NCBI GenBank assembly: GCA_028715625.1
Contig: JAQURL010000006.1
Span: 1 to 61,031, forward strand
Direction of reading: 5' to 3'
DNA: 61,031 bases
Source of the DNA: Candidatus Margulisiibacteriota bacterium
Lineage (GTDB): Bacteria > Margulisbacteria > Riflemargulisbacteria > GWF2-35-9
The notes under the pieces were generated by a model. It was not told the DNA's origin. It saw only the letters and a program-made list of their open reading frames with translations, and did not search any database. Position numbers and translations under genes: made by a program. The number at the start of each line of letters is the position of its first letter. Position 1 is the first letter of the stretch. Positions 17,751 through 26,112 of this stretch are shown here, one piece after another.

Positions 17751-18308
17751 CTATTTATTCAGGATGGTCTTCAGGATTGTTTCAAACTGTTCATATTCAA
17801 GTATTTTCACGTGCGCCATAACCATAAAATTTGAAAGGATGAATTTGGCCAACACAGCTGTTGTGGCTTTTTCGGGAATTTTTATCTGTTTTTGTATCTC
17901 TGCCTTTTCCAGAAGATCTGAAATTTTGTTACCCATCATGTTAACGGCAGCATGACCTTTAAGGCACTTTCGCTCATTTTCCAGAAGGTCCATGGAATTT
18001 AGCCAAATATCATGGAAAATATCTGTAAAATGTTCAATATTTTTATAGATAATACGCAGTTTTTCATAAATATTTTTTTGTGATACCTCAGTATTATTAA
18101 ACTCATTATCAAAATCAACCCAATACTGATGCATCAGGGAAGTTAACAGTGCCTGTTTATTAGGGAAATAATTGTATATAGTACCCAACCCTATTTTGCA
18201 GAATTTGGCTATATCACGCAAACTGAAATGTTCGCAACCCTTTGATCTCAAATGTTTCAAAGCCTTGCGCAAAATTTCATCGTGTAAATTATTGATAATT
18301 TTAGGCAT
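17751..18308 (-). CDS. TetR-family transcriptional regulator
   Basis: A 185-residue protein with a TetR helix-turn-helix at about residues 27-54 (FSLRDIAKFCKIGLGTIYNYFPNK), followed by an all-helical ligand-binding domain that has diverged. It binds DNA as a dimer and releases on ligand binding. The start codon lies inside a 15-bp palindrome whose half-sites recur at the tolC-adaptor-RND promoter. Autorepression and control of the pump are therefore the likely roles. The ATG is only 11 nt after the -10 hexamer, so the mRNA would be nearly leaderless. The ligand may be a drug, or a product of the adjacent biosynthetic gene (inference). Confidence 0.9.
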   Translation of the reverse strand: MPKIINNLHDEILRKALKHLRSKGCEHFSLRDIAKFCKIGLGTIYNYFPNKQALLTSLMHQYWVDFDNEFNNTEVSQKNIYEKLRIIYKNIEHFTDIFHDIWLNSMDLLENERKCLKGHAAVNMMGNKISDLLEKAEIQKQIKIPEKATTAVLAKFILSNFMVMAHVKILEYEQFETILKTILNK

Positions 18309-18321
18309 GAACAGTGTTCAT
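18307..18321. promoter_or_regulatory. TetR operator at its own gene
   Basis: Perfect 7-1-7 palindrome ATGAACA-G-TGTTCAT overlapping the tetR start codon and transcription start. Half-sites are identical to those at 7572-7586. Confidence 0.75.
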
Positions 18322-18347
18322 TATAGCAGAAAACCGTTATGTATCAA
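18320..18347 (-). promoter_or_regulatory. tetR promoter
   Basis: On the minus strand: -35 TTGATA (18347-18342), 16-bp spacer, extended -10 TGC-TATAAT (TATAAT 18325-18320). The architecture and the bases around the -10 are shared with the efflux promoter at 7585-7612. Confidence 0.75.
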
Positions 18348-18366
18348 GAAAATGGAATATTCCTAA

Positions 18367-19260
18367 TTATGCAGCAATGTCGAGATCAACCGGTTCAGGC
18401 TGTTTATCATATTCTTTTTTTATTTTTTCAAAGGTTCTGTTTTCAGAATCTTTGATGTCATTTTTTACTTTTTCTTTATCCCCATCCAGCTCGACTTTGT
18501 CACTCTCAATAAATTTCACTTTCGCTGATCCCAGAGTTTTTACAAAATAATCTATAGCCGGAACAACCTGTTTATGATAAAAATTAATCCTAGACCCTAT
18601 TACAGACGCAGTATCATCTTCTCTTCCTCTGTAAAGCAACCTCCTGAGCGCCTCTGCATCCGATATTTGCAGAATAAAAACATGATCGATCTCTGAATTT
18701 TTTGATTTTAAATATTCACTTAAACCTATTGCCGAACCCAGTGTACGAGGATATCCGTCCAGAATGAACCGCTCATGGCCTGTTCTGGTTATAGCGTCAT
18801 GAATTATATTTTGCACCCATAAATCAGGCAATAACTTTCCATGATTTACCGAATATCTGAACCAATCCAAAACTGTACTGCCGGTAAAAGGGTCATCTAT
18901 AACTTTACTGGTTTCATTAATATATTGTTTTGATCTGTCTTCAGCCAATAATGTTTCATCTTCTATCTTTTTCCACCAATTAATCCCGACGGCTTCTAAC
19001 CTTTCCAATCCTGATCTGGTTGCTGAACTTTTAATTAAATCTCTTAGAATCTGACCGCTGGAAATTATTTCCGTTTTAGACATGCCAAGATAAGACGCGA
19101 GCTTAGCTGCCTGTTTTGACTTGCCGCTACCGGAAAGCCCCAGCATTATTATCCTTGCTGTTTTAATATCCTTTGAGTATATGCCAACTTTATTTATTGA
19201 AGAAGTTTCGCGAAATTTAACGGATTCATTTTTCCCCGTACTGATTACTTTATATTTCAT
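18367..19260 (-). CDS. Adenylate-kinase-like P-loop nucleotide kinase
   Basis: A 297-residue protein against about 215 for a normal adenylate kinase. It has an N-terminal extension of about 35 residues, a Walker A loop GLSGSGKS (41-48), the adenylate-kinase signature FILDGYPRT, and a C-terminal R.NFYH....PAIDYF segment like the family's R.(N/L).Y....P.I.YY. The central region with WWKKIEDETLLAEDRSK is longer than usual. The C-terminus adds a charged tail ending in DLDIAA. It would transfer phosphate between nucleotides, but the substrate is uncertain. It has a strong GGGGGA Shine-Dalgarno and follows the SET gene by 66 nt, probably in one transcript. A specialised paralogue is more likely than the housekeeping enzyme. 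Confidence 0.75.
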   Translation of the reverse strand: MKYKVISTGKNESVKFRETSSINKVGIYSKDIKTARIIMLGLSGSGKSKQAAKLASYLGMSKTEIISSGQILRDLIKSSATRSGLERLEAVGINWWKKIEDETLLAEDRSKQYINETSKVIDDPFTGSTVLDWFRYSVNHGKLLPDLWVQNIIHDAITRTGHERFILDGYPRTLGSAIGLSEYLKSKNSEIDHVFILQISDAEALRRLLYRGREDDTASVIGSRINFYHKQVVPAIDYFVKTLGSAKVKFIESDKVELDGDKEKVKNDIKDSENRTFEKIKKEYDKQPEPVDLDIAA

Positions 19261-19326
19261 TTTCTTCCCCCGAAGATAATTACTTATAATAATATTTCGA
19301 ACAAAAACTAAAAAAATCCCAATAAT

Positions 19327-20064
19327 TTAATAAAAGCCTAACGAAGAGAGAGCCCTGGAAACTTTGTTTTTGACACCTCTTTCCACAGGCACTATGCCCA
19401 ACGATCTTAGAGAAGCCCAATACATAAAGCCATAATTGAAAAAAATCTGTTCGTTTTTTCTAATCTTGCGTGAAGCCACGAATATTACATGAAACGCTTC
19501 TTTATAACTGACATAAAAATATCCCGCATTTGCATTTTTGGAAGAATGATTAAGAAAACGCAGATAATTCCCAACATTCTGGGCATCGATACTGTAATTA
19601 TTCAGCGGACAGTCCTTTTTTTGCGCCAGACACTCGTGGTCAAGCGGATGATAATCAAGCAAATAACGGTTTAGGTTATCTTCCTTTCTTTGCTCTCTCA
19701 CCAGGCCGGTATATTCGCCGATCAGCTCTCCGGAATTAATTATTTCAGAAGCAAACAAACCCCAGCCCATATTTTTGGTCCGGGACAAATAAACCGGGCC
19801 GATATAACCCTCATCCAATTGCTTGCCGAACTTTTCCAACAAATTCAGGTTGGTGTTAAGTTTTTCATATATTTTGGCTTCCTTGGAGATATAAGCTCTG
19901 GCTGCAGGCTCTATTAATAACTCCGGCTGATATTTGACTCCGAACATCATTTCAAAATCCGCAGGCGACAACTTGCTAAGATTTGAAGTGCCTGGAAATT
20001 TTACCAAAATATCAGGCGTGAGGACTGAGGTTAATTGGTTAGTACTGATAATTTTTTTTCGCAT
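19327..20064 (-). CDS. SET-domain protein (putative lysine methyltransferase)
   Basis: A 245-residue protein whose residues about 90-215 form a SET domain: GWGLF (100-104) for S-adenosylmethionine binding, RFLNHS (169-174, the NHS motif), and FFNYG (208-212) in place of the usual (D/N)YG knot. A Cys-poor insert follows the GEYTG strand. SET proteins methylate lysine side chains; in bacteria they are rare and often linked to eukaryotic hosts or to ribosomal and histone-like targets. The first 85 residues are unassigned. It starts 6 nt after the upstream unknown gene, in an operon led by the promoter at 21064-21090. It lacks a signal peptide. Confidence 0.82.
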   Translation of the reverse strand: MRKKIISTNQLTSVLTPDILVKFPGTSNLSKLSPADFEMMFGVKYQPELLIEPAARAYISKEAKIYEKLNTNLNLLEKFGKQLDEGYIGPVYLSRTKNMGWGLFASEIINSGELIGEYTGLVREQRKEDNLNRYLLDYHPLDHECLAQKKDCPLNNYSIDAQNVGNYLRFLNHSSKNANAGYFYVSYKEAFHVIFVASRKIRKNEQIFFNYGFMYWASLRSLGIVPVERGVKNKVSRALSSLGFY

Positions 20065-20070
20065 AAAAGT

Positions 20071-21045
20071 TTATTCTATAATTTCACAACCATGTGTATC
20101 TATAATATCTAGAAGATCATTATCAATTACGTTTACCTCAAATTCACCTGCGAAAAATGAGGTCAGGGCAATGTTAGATGCCGGCGTTCTGAATGACAGA
20201 TAATTTGGGCCGAACTTGCGGCTGGCGTTATAATCTTTATCCAGGGTGTAAGAATTCCTGAGTACGGAAAATAAATTATATGCTTTTTCCATAAATTCTT
20301 TATCCGTGTGTTTAAGCTGGAAATAATGCAATCCGTTCCTGACCGCAAAACGCATCATATTTATGTGCGATACTTCTGAACGTGTTACATAGCTGTGCAT
20401 CGCCAAAAAAGCGATTTTGGAATTAAAAAACGTATAAAACCATTCCAGATTATTCAGCAATCTGACCTTTTTTAATTCTGCAGCTGAAGCATTTTGACTC
20501 TTTAACAGTTTAACTCTCCGCGCATTGCCCACTCCTCTGTAAATACTTACAATTCCGTTGCCTATGTCAGGTTGAGTTTGAGCCGGTACAATCTGAAATG
20601 ATGCCTGCTGAATAAAAACCAGATTTCCTCTATACTCATAAACCGCCAGAGGCGCCTTGAAATGTTCTCCATTTAATATTCCCATATTCATATAAACAGT
20701 CGGCTGCAGGCACTTGTAATGCCAGAAACTGTCAAAGTATTCAAAAAGGAAAGGTTTTCCGGCACCATATCGGAATTTTCCTTTTTCCTTGAAACAATCG
20801 GCAAACCTCAAACCATAATTGAAAATACTACTATGGAATTTATCGCCGGGTTTAACATTAAACTTTCCTTCCGCCGCCATCCAGGGCACAATGTACTGAC
20901 CATTCTCAACAAAAGCATCAAACTGCCGGTCATAATCGATGCCTGACGATTTGCAGAGAATAATTAAATTTTCACGAATATGCTCGACATCAATATTGAT
21001 GTGAGATTCAAATCTGGCTGTGATACTAATAACCTTTTTCTGCAT
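20071..21045 (-). CDS. Unknown protein, first gene of the SET/kinase operon
   Basis: About 324 residues; I do not recognise the family. It appears to be a globular alpha/beta protein with many aromatic residues and no signal peptide or membrane span. Conserved-looking segments are YGLRFADCFKEKGKF, IYRGVGNARRVKLL and RFAVRNGLHYFQLKH. The start chosen is the ATG at 21045, giving MQKKVISIT, because GAGCGG precedes it and two other proteins here begin with MQKK. The ATG at 21057 (adding MSGI) is also possible and would be nearly leaderless. A sigma-28-like promoter lies directly upstream. Confidence 0.6.
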   Translation of the reverse strand: MQKKVISITARFESHINIDVEHIRENLIILCKSSGIDYDRQFDAFVENGQYIVPWMAAEGKFNVKPGDKFHSSIFNYGLRFADCFKEKGKFRYGAGKPFLFEYFDSFWHYKCLQPTVYMNMGILNGEHFKAPLAVYEYRGNLVFIQQASFQIVPAQTQPDIGNGIVSIYRGVGNARRVKLLKSQNASAAELKKVRLLNNLEWFYTFFNSKIAFLAMHSYVTRSEVSHINMMRFAVRNGLHYFQLKHTDKEFMEKAYNLFSVLRNSYTLDKDYNASRKFGPNYLSFRTPASNIALTSFFAGEFEVNVIDNDLLDIIDTHGCEIIE

Positions 21046-21063
21046 AATACCGCTCATGTATAA

Positions 21064-21090
21064 TTATCGTGAGAATTCCACGTTTATTGC
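21064..21090 (-). promoter_or_regulatory. Sigma-28-like promoter of the unknown-SET-kinase operon
   Basis: On the minus strand: GCAA (21090-21087), 15 nt, CACGATAA (21071-21064). Spacing is identical to the other sites of the set. Confidence 0.5.
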
Positions 21091-21116
21091 ATGGAAAGAA
21101 ATCAGCCAGTCTTCAT

Positions 21117-22916
21117 TTAAATTTGGATCAAATGATCTTTAAGCTTGTTCAGATATTTATAGAAATAATAATCATCAATTTCATGTCTGGGATGTTCCTG
21201 AAACATTCTGGAAAGCCCCAAAATCATCCCGGTATTATCGAGAATAACTTCTATGGCTTGCAATACAGCTTTTTGGTCATAATGAGTCGTATCAATATAA
21301 TAAGGATCAAAATTAAACAACTCTTTTGTACCTGTCGCAACAATCTTCTGCAATATTTCTTCCATGATTAGAGAGGCTTTTTCCAACGGTGTATCAAGGT
21401 AATCAGCACCATAAACTTCTCTAGCCTGAAGTAACCAAAATTGAATATCCATCATTTCAACAAGAACTTTATTAATATATCCCGGTCTGAAAGCCATTTT
21501 TTTGGCATCACCGGTGATATATATTTTGCCAGGTTCATTGCCCTGAGGATTTTCCATGGCCCAGGGAACATCTATAACAAAATAATTCCGGCTATTTTTT
21601 ACTTTAGGCATATCCTTCAATAATTTCAAAGACGGGTTCTCAACCCCTAAAAATAAAATATCACTTCTGCCCAGAAGCTGCTGCACGTGCGTTCCGCCTC
21701 TATTGTCGCTGTGATCTATGGTCGGCTGATAATATTTCATGTCTGCAGGAATGACTATTTTTGATTTGTACTGCATTTCTACCAGAATGCCGGCATTGCT
21801 GATATGTTGAAAATTTAAAGAAACACCGCCTAACGAACCCGGCAAAGTAGACAATGCTCTTTGCGGAACAACTACCATGTGACCTGACATCTGATTATTC
21901 AATTGTTCCAGTTCATCAGCGGATTCCTCAAAAAAATTGTTAATCACAATTATGCCCCGGCCTTCTTTTATTCCATAACCGAGTTTATCTGTCCCCTGCC
22001 ATAAAAGTTTGGCTGCAGCCAGATTAATTGTCCAGGCTTCAATTTTCTTTTCTGTATAGGGAGCAACCTGAAGCAAGGCCGGGGCCGCACCCTCCTCCGG
22101 GATAGCTGCCTCAAAATAATATGATCCTGAGATTTTTTCCAGCATATAAAAAAGTTTTTCCGCGATTGCTTGATATTCCGACATTTTACGTTCATATTTG
22201 CCATCGGAAACTTTGCCTGTTTCCAAATCCAACAACCAGTCAGTAGCTAAATCAAATCCCTTATCGATACAAGAAGAAATTGCTTCATCTTTTTTTGTAA
22301 ATACAATAGCAGGTTTATTGACTACATCAGCCAGGCCCTGCCCTATTCTGATCAAAGGACATCCGTTATAACTTGTATATCCGCTTATAGTATAAGCCGG
22401 AGCGAAGTATTCCCAATTGCTTTTGCCTACAACCGGCTGGATTAATATTGCCATGCCCGAAGGTGCATTAAACTTTTTTCTGTAGGCAATAGCCTGCGGT
22501 GTAAATTCGCTTAAATAAATTTCACACTGCTTCTCCCAAAGAGTATACAGGTCTGTTTCCATATCACCGAAAGGAATAAATATCATAGATACATATATCC
22601 CTGTACCGCCTCTTTCGCCCAGAGCAGAAGAACGCAAATAATAAGGCTTGTTATTCTCCATTTTTTTCAGAAGCTGAATATTATGCTCCCATAAATTGTC
22701 TGGACATTCATTTGAAGTCCCTGCATCCAAAAGCTCTGCAACGTCATCAAACTCTTCAGAAAGATTCATTTGCAAAAAATCATTAAAATATCGGACATCT
22801 ATGTTGGCAACAGTTTCAGGCAATGTGAATCCGGCCAAAAGGAACTGATCACTATAACATTCCAAATCAGCGGCTTTTAATCCGATTGAGGGAATTGAAA
22901 CCAACTTTTTTTGCAT
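21117..22916 (-). CDS. PEP-synthase/PPDK-like ATP-grasp protein, stand-alone
   Basis: A 599-residue protein. Residues about 90-360 resemble the nucleotide-binding N-terminal domain of phosphoenolpyruvate synthase and pyruvate phosphate dikinase: YYLRSSALGERGG (92-104, compare VRSSA), MAILIQPVVGK (154-164), and a later region of conserved acidic residues. I see no swivelling phospho-histidine domain and no PEP-binding TIM barrel, so it is not a PEP synthase. Stand-alone relatives phosphorylate antibiotics, glucans or other substrates. The C-terminal 200 residues are unassigned. The ATG at 22916 is chosen because GGAAAGG lies 7 nt upstream; the ORF is open further, to 22985, but without a site. 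It has its own sigma-28-like promoter. Confidence 0.65.
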   Translation of the reverse strand: MQKKLVSIPSIGLKAADLECYSDQFLLAGFTLPETVANIDVRYFNDFLQMNLSEEFDDVAELLDAGTSNECPDNLWEHNIQLLKKMENNKPYYLRSSALGERGGTGIYVSMIFIPFGDMETDLYTLWEKQCEIYLSEFTPQAIAYRKKFNAPSGMAILIQPVVGKSNWEYFAPAYTISGYTSYNGCPLIRIGQGLADVVNKPAIVFTKKDEAISSCIDKGFDLATDWLLDLETGKVSDGKYERKMSEYQAIAEKLFYMLEKISGSYYFEAAIPEEGAAPALLQVAPYTEKKIEAWTINLAAAKLLWQGTDKLGYGIKEGRGIIVINNFFEESADELEQLNNQMSGHMVVVPQRALSTLPGSLGGVSLNFQHISNAGILVEMQYKSKIVIPADMKYYQPTIDHSDNRGGTHVQQLLGRSDILFLGVENPSLKLLKDMPKVKNSRNYFVIDVPWAMENPQGNEPGKIYITGDAKKMAFRPGYINKVLVEMMDIQFWLLQAREVYGADYLDTPLEKASLIMEEILQKIVATGTKELFNFDPYYIDTTHYDQKAVLQAIEVILDNTGMILGLSRMFQEHPRHEIDDYYFYKYLNKLKDHLIQI

Positions 22917-22956
22917 AACCATACCTTTCCGCAAGAGGTTTTTTGATCCAACTCCT

Positions 22957-22983
22957 TTATCGGATAAAATGTAAAAAAATTGC
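22957..22983 (-). promoter_or_regulatory. Sigma-28-like promoter of the ATP-grasp gene
   Basis: On the minus strand: GCAA (22983-22980), 15 nt, TCCGATAA (22964-22957). The -10 differs from the sigma-28 consensus GCCGATAA only in its first base. The 5' leader is about 35-40 nt. Confidence 0.55.
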
Positions 22984-23006
22984 AAAAAAAAAGAATTAAT
23001 AAATGA

Positions 23007-24158
23007 TTATTCAGATGCCAGCAACTTGAAGATTTTTCTGCTGCCCTTTAACGCCGCGAACATCAGAGCTGTCATGCCCAGAGAATTCTTAACAGTCTTG
23101 TCCGCACCTTTACTTAAAAGCAATTTGATTATCCGTATATTGCCTTTTTCTACTGCCACCATTAACGGAGTGGCTTTATTTTTTTTGGTCAAAGCATTGA
23201 CGTCAGCACCCCTGCTTATTAGTAATCTGGCTATACTCAGCTTGTTTTCGGCAATCGACAGCATTAACGGTGAAAAACCTTCAGGCTCAGTAGACAGATT
23301 TACATCAGCGCCCTGATCGATTAGAAATTTTACTCTATCTATTTTATCGTCAGCTATTGCTAACACCAGTGGTGTAATCCCCTTGTTTTTCTGCATGGAA
23401 TTTATATTTAACCCCTGTTTTATCAACATACTGAGTATACCTTGGCCGGACCTGGTAATCCCGACCATCAAAAGGTCCCATCCCATCTTATTTATAACCC
23501 GCACATCTGCTCCTTTTTTTAGCAGCAGGCTAACAGCAGCCTTGTTATTGGCGCTTACAGCATACATCAGTGCTGACCAGCCCAACTGGTCCTGAGTATT
23601 AATATCAAAACCGGTTCTCTGAAAAAGATGTTCCAAAAGTTTCCGGCTGCCGCCCCAGGCCGCGAATATCAACAAATTACGACCGTACTGGTCTGATGCA
23701 GAGATATCGGCTTTTTTGCTCATTAAATATTTGACTACGCCTTTATACCCTCTTTTCGCGGCCAGCATTATTGCTGACCTTTGAAACGGATCAACACTGT
23801 TAATCTCAGCTTTTTCTTTAAGTAAAATCTGAACTATCTTTTTATGTCCCAGCCATGAAGCTAAAAGCAAAGGAGTCCAACCGTACGGCTCACGGATATG
23901 AATGTCCGCTCCTTTTTTTATAAGTTGTTCCACAATACCTTTATTGCATTCGAAAACCGCATGCAACAACGGTGTCCAGCCCTGTTTATCTTTGCCATTA
24001 ATATTGCCTGTATAATTTTTTATATAATCTACGGCCATAAGTCCGTTACCACACTTGATAACTTTTATCAGCTGAGATAAATCCTGTTTGTTGTCCGCAT
24101 CATTCATACCTATAATGTATTCCCGGTTTACTCCTTTATTAAACCGTAATATAACCAT
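23007..24158 (-). CDS. Ankyrin-repeat protein
   Basis: A 383-residue protein, of which residues about 50-383 are some ten ankyrin repeats of about 33 residues (recurring G-x-[TS]-[PA]-L-x-x-A and LL-x-[KR]-G-A-D-[IV]). Ankyrin arrays bind other proteins; many bacterial examples are host-directed effectors, others are periplasmic or regulatory. No signal peptide or other domain is present. The start is uncertain: ATG 24158 has no Shine-Dalgarno, and ATG 24107 (MNDADNKQ) is an alternative that would drop 17 residues. It ends 91 nt before the ATP-grasp gene. Confidence 0.85.
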   Translation of the reverse strand: MVILRFNKGVNREYIIGMNDADNKQDLSQLIKVIKCGNGLMAVDYIKNYTGNINGKDKQGWTPLLHAVFECNKGIVEQLIKKGADIHIREPYGWTPLLLASWLGHKKIVQILLKEKAEINSVDPFQRSAIMLAAKRGYKGVVKYLMSKKADISASDQYGRNLLIFAAWGGSRKLLEHLFQRTGFDINTQDQLGWSALMYAVSANNKAAVSLLLKKGADVRVINKMGWDLLMVGITRSGQGILSMLIKQGLNINSMQKNKGITPLVLAIADDKIDRVKFLIDQGADVNLSTEPEGFSPLMLSIAENKLSIARLLISRGADVNALTKKNKATPLMVAVEKGNIRIIKLLLSKGADKTVKNSLGMTALMFAALKGSRKIFKLLASE

Positions 24159-24242
24159 AGGGAATTAAATCATTAACTTCTGGAATAAAAAGTGTAAAAG
24201 TTTGAGTTTTTAAGTTATGCTATGAAAAATGGAGGTTATAAC

Positions 24243-24809
24243 ATGATTAAATATATGAGTATCGGATTGTTGCTTCTCGCTTCTTTATCAGTTGCCCAGC
24301 AAAATAACACTTATCAAAAAAATTCTGTAACAAATTTAAATAATATACCATTAACCAGCCCGGCCTTTAAAAATGGGGAAATGATACCCGCGAAATATAC
24401 CTGTGATAATAAAACAGACATATCTCCTCAACTGATTTGGAAGAACCTGCCAAAAAACACTAAAAGTGTCGCCCTGATAATGGACGATCCGGACACAACC
24501 AGGGGCACCTTTGTGCACTGGGTAATTTATAATATTCCAGCTGACCAGATGACGCTGCCCGAAGGAATAATCCAGGCAAAAGAACTCCCTAACGGAGGCA
24601 GACAGGGCCTTAACGGAGCAAAAAGCATCGGCTACAAAGCTCCGTGCCCGCCTAACGGAATTCACCGCTATTTCTTTAAATTTTACGCGCTTGATACTGT
24701 TTTCGAGACTAATTCGGATTTGACCAAAGACGATTTATTAAAACTGATGAATTCGCATATTCTGGCTACAGGTCAGTTAATGGGCAAATATAAACGGCTG
24801 AAGGAATAA
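24243..24809 (+). CDS. PEBP / YbhB-YbcL-family protein, exported
   Basis: A 188-residue phosphatidylethanolamine-binding-like protein (Raf kinase inhibitor-like). The ATG at 24243 is chosen because GGAGG lies 7 nt upstream; an upstream in-frame ATG at 24222 has none. A signal peptide (MIKYMSIGLLLLASLSVA) predicts export to the periplasm. The family's ligand-pocket motifs are present: MDDPDTTRGTFVHWV, containing the DPD and the HW, and PPNGIHRYFFKFYALD, containing GxHRY. Bacterial members bind small anionic ligands, but their role is poorly known. It is monocistronic between the minus-strand ankyrin gene and glmU. Confidence 0.9.
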   Translation: MIKYMSIGLLLLASLSVAQQNNTYQKNSVTNLNNIPLTSPAFKNGEMIPAKYTCDNKTDISPQLIWKNLPKNTKSVALIMDDPDTTRGTFVHWVIYNIPADQMTLPEGIIQAKELPNGGRQGLNGAKSIGYKAPCPPNGIHRYFFKFYALDTVFETNSDLTKDDLLKLMNSHILATGQLMGKYKRLKE

Positions 24810-24886
24810 AAATTAAAAAAGTAGTGAAAACAGTTGAAGAAATTATTAAGAAATAAGCCTGCTACAGGAGATAATCACTTGCCGGC

Positions 24887-24915
24887 TTGCGCTATTTAAC
24901 AGTCTTTAGTATCAT
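24887..24915 (+). promoter_or_regulatory. Putative leaderless promoter of glmU
   Basis: -35 TTGCGC (24887-24892), 17-bp spacer, -10 TATCAT (24910-24915). Only 8 nt separate the -10 from the ATG at 24924, and there is no Shine-Dalgarno. Confidence 0.55.
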
Positions 24916-24923
24916 ATTCGCAT

Positions 24924-25889
24924 ATGAAACTAAATACAGTAATTTTGGCCGCAGGTATTGGTAAAAGGCTAAAAACACAAAGCAGCAAAGTAATTGTTCG
25001 GCTTATCAATAAACCTGTGATCATGCATCTGCTTGATAATCTGGAAGATATCCTGATACCCGAAGATACTTATATAATAGTCGGCCATCAGGCTGAGCAA
25101 GTAAAAAAGGTTGTTAAAAAAAAATTTAAGAAAATAAATTTTGTCTATCAAAAAGAACAACTGGGCACAGGACACGCTGTTATGCAGGTTAAACCCGTGC
25201 TAAAAAACACGGAACAACCTACTCTGATTTTAGCCGGCGATGTACCGCTGATTAACAGTGAACTGATCACAGAATTTTACAACTTTCATAAAAACCATAA
25301 AGCAGATATTTCGGTCCTGACCACAAACATTAACAATCCCCATGGATACGGGCGCATTATCAGAGACAGAAGCGAAAACACCTTACTGAAAATAGTCGAA
25401 GAAAAAGACGCGACAGCTACCGAAAAGAATATTTGTGAAATCAATTCCGGGATTTATCTGGTTGAGACCAACTTGTTGTTTGATCTGCTACAACAAGTTA
25501 CTCCCAATAACAAACAAAATGAATATTATTTGACCGATATTATAAAAATAGCCGGCAAGAAAAAGCGCAATATCCTGCCCTATCTTTATAATAATGAAGA
25601 AATGCTCAGAGGTATCAATTCCAGAGAAGACATGGCCTGTATTGCCGGGTATATTTACAAAACAACCATCAAAAAACATCTGCAAAACGGAGTAACTATC
25701 CTTTCTCCGAAAAATACCTTTATAGAACCGGACGTAATCATTGAAAAAGATGTTATCATCGAACCTTTTGTAACAATTAAAGGGAAAAGCGTTATTAAAG
25801 AAAATAGCCATATCCATAGTTTCTGCTACTTGAATGACTATGTATCAAAGGCAGGAGAAGTTGTAGCACCGTACTTTAAAAAAGAATAA
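24924..25889 (+). CDS. glmU: GlmU-type UDP-GlcNAc pyrophosphorylase, short form
   Basis: A 321-residue nucleotidyltransferase that makes UDP-N-acetylglucosamine from GlcNAc-1-phosphate and UTP, for peptidoglycan and lipopolysaccharide. The N-terminal domain has LAAGIGKR (8-15) and Lys22 for nucleotide binding, GTGHAV, AGDVPL with the metal Asp, and GYGRI. Full GlmU is about 450 residues with a C-terminal left-handed beta-helix acetyltransferase. Here only three or four hexapeptide turns remain (NTFIEPDVIIEKDVIIEPF), without the acetyl-CoA and catalytic His region. It is probably monofunctional, with GlcN-1-P acetylation supplied elsewhere. A related sugar-1-phosphate nucleotidyltransferase is the alternative. 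Confidence 0.8.
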   Translation: MKLNTVILAAGIGKRLKTQSSKVIVRLINKPVIMHLLDNLEDILIPEDTYIIVGHQAEQVKKVVKKKFKKINFVYQKEQLGTGHAVMQVKPVLKNTEQPTLILAGDVPLINSELITEFYNFHKNHKADISVLTTNINNPHGYGRIIRDRSENTLLKIVEEKDATATEKNICEINSGIYLVETNLLFDLLQQVTPNNKQNEYYLTDIIKIAGKKKRNILPYLYNNEEMLRGINSREDMACIAGYIYKTTIKKHLQNGVTILSPKNTFIEPDVIIEKDVIIEPFVTIKGKSVIKENSHIHSFCYLNDYVSKAGEVVAPYFKKE

Positions 25890-25976
25890 ATTGCCTGTAC
25901 AATGTAATATGTCTTGGTTTTTTGTATCTTGAAACTGATCACAGTTACTTAATAAGTAATTTGATGTTAAAGATTA

Positions 25977-26067
25977 GGAGAGTTGGCCGAGCGGTTGATG
26001 GCGGCTGTCTTGAAAACAGTTGTGCCTGTTGAGGGTACCGGGGGTTCGAATCCCTCACTCTCCGCCA
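25977..26067 (+). tRNA. tRNA-Ser (anticodon UGA)
   Basis: Acceptor stem GGAGAGT pairs with ACTCTCC, followed by discriminator G and an encoded CCA (26065-26067). The anticodon loop CTTGAAA gives UGA, read on a GCTGT/ACAGT stem. A long variable arm makes it class II, as expected for serine. The T arm has GGTTCGAATCC. Confidence 0.97.
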
Positions 26068-26112
26068 GCTAGTCTCTAGGTGAAATTGGCATGTTTTAGA
26101 AAGGAGCAATTC

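Noticed and set aside
22917-22985. N-terminal extension of the ATP-grasp protein
   Set aside because: The extended part contains the promoter-like site at 22957-22983, and the ATG at 22916 has the well-spaced GGAAAGG.
24222-24242. Upstream ATG of the PEBP gene
   Set aside because: The Shine-Dalgarno GGAGG lies after it and serves the ATG at 24243, which also gives a clean signal peptide.
25890-25976. Frameshifted remainder of the GlmU acetyltransferase domain
   Set aside because: The sequence up to the tRNA is short, AT-rich and shows no hexapeptide pattern in any frame.
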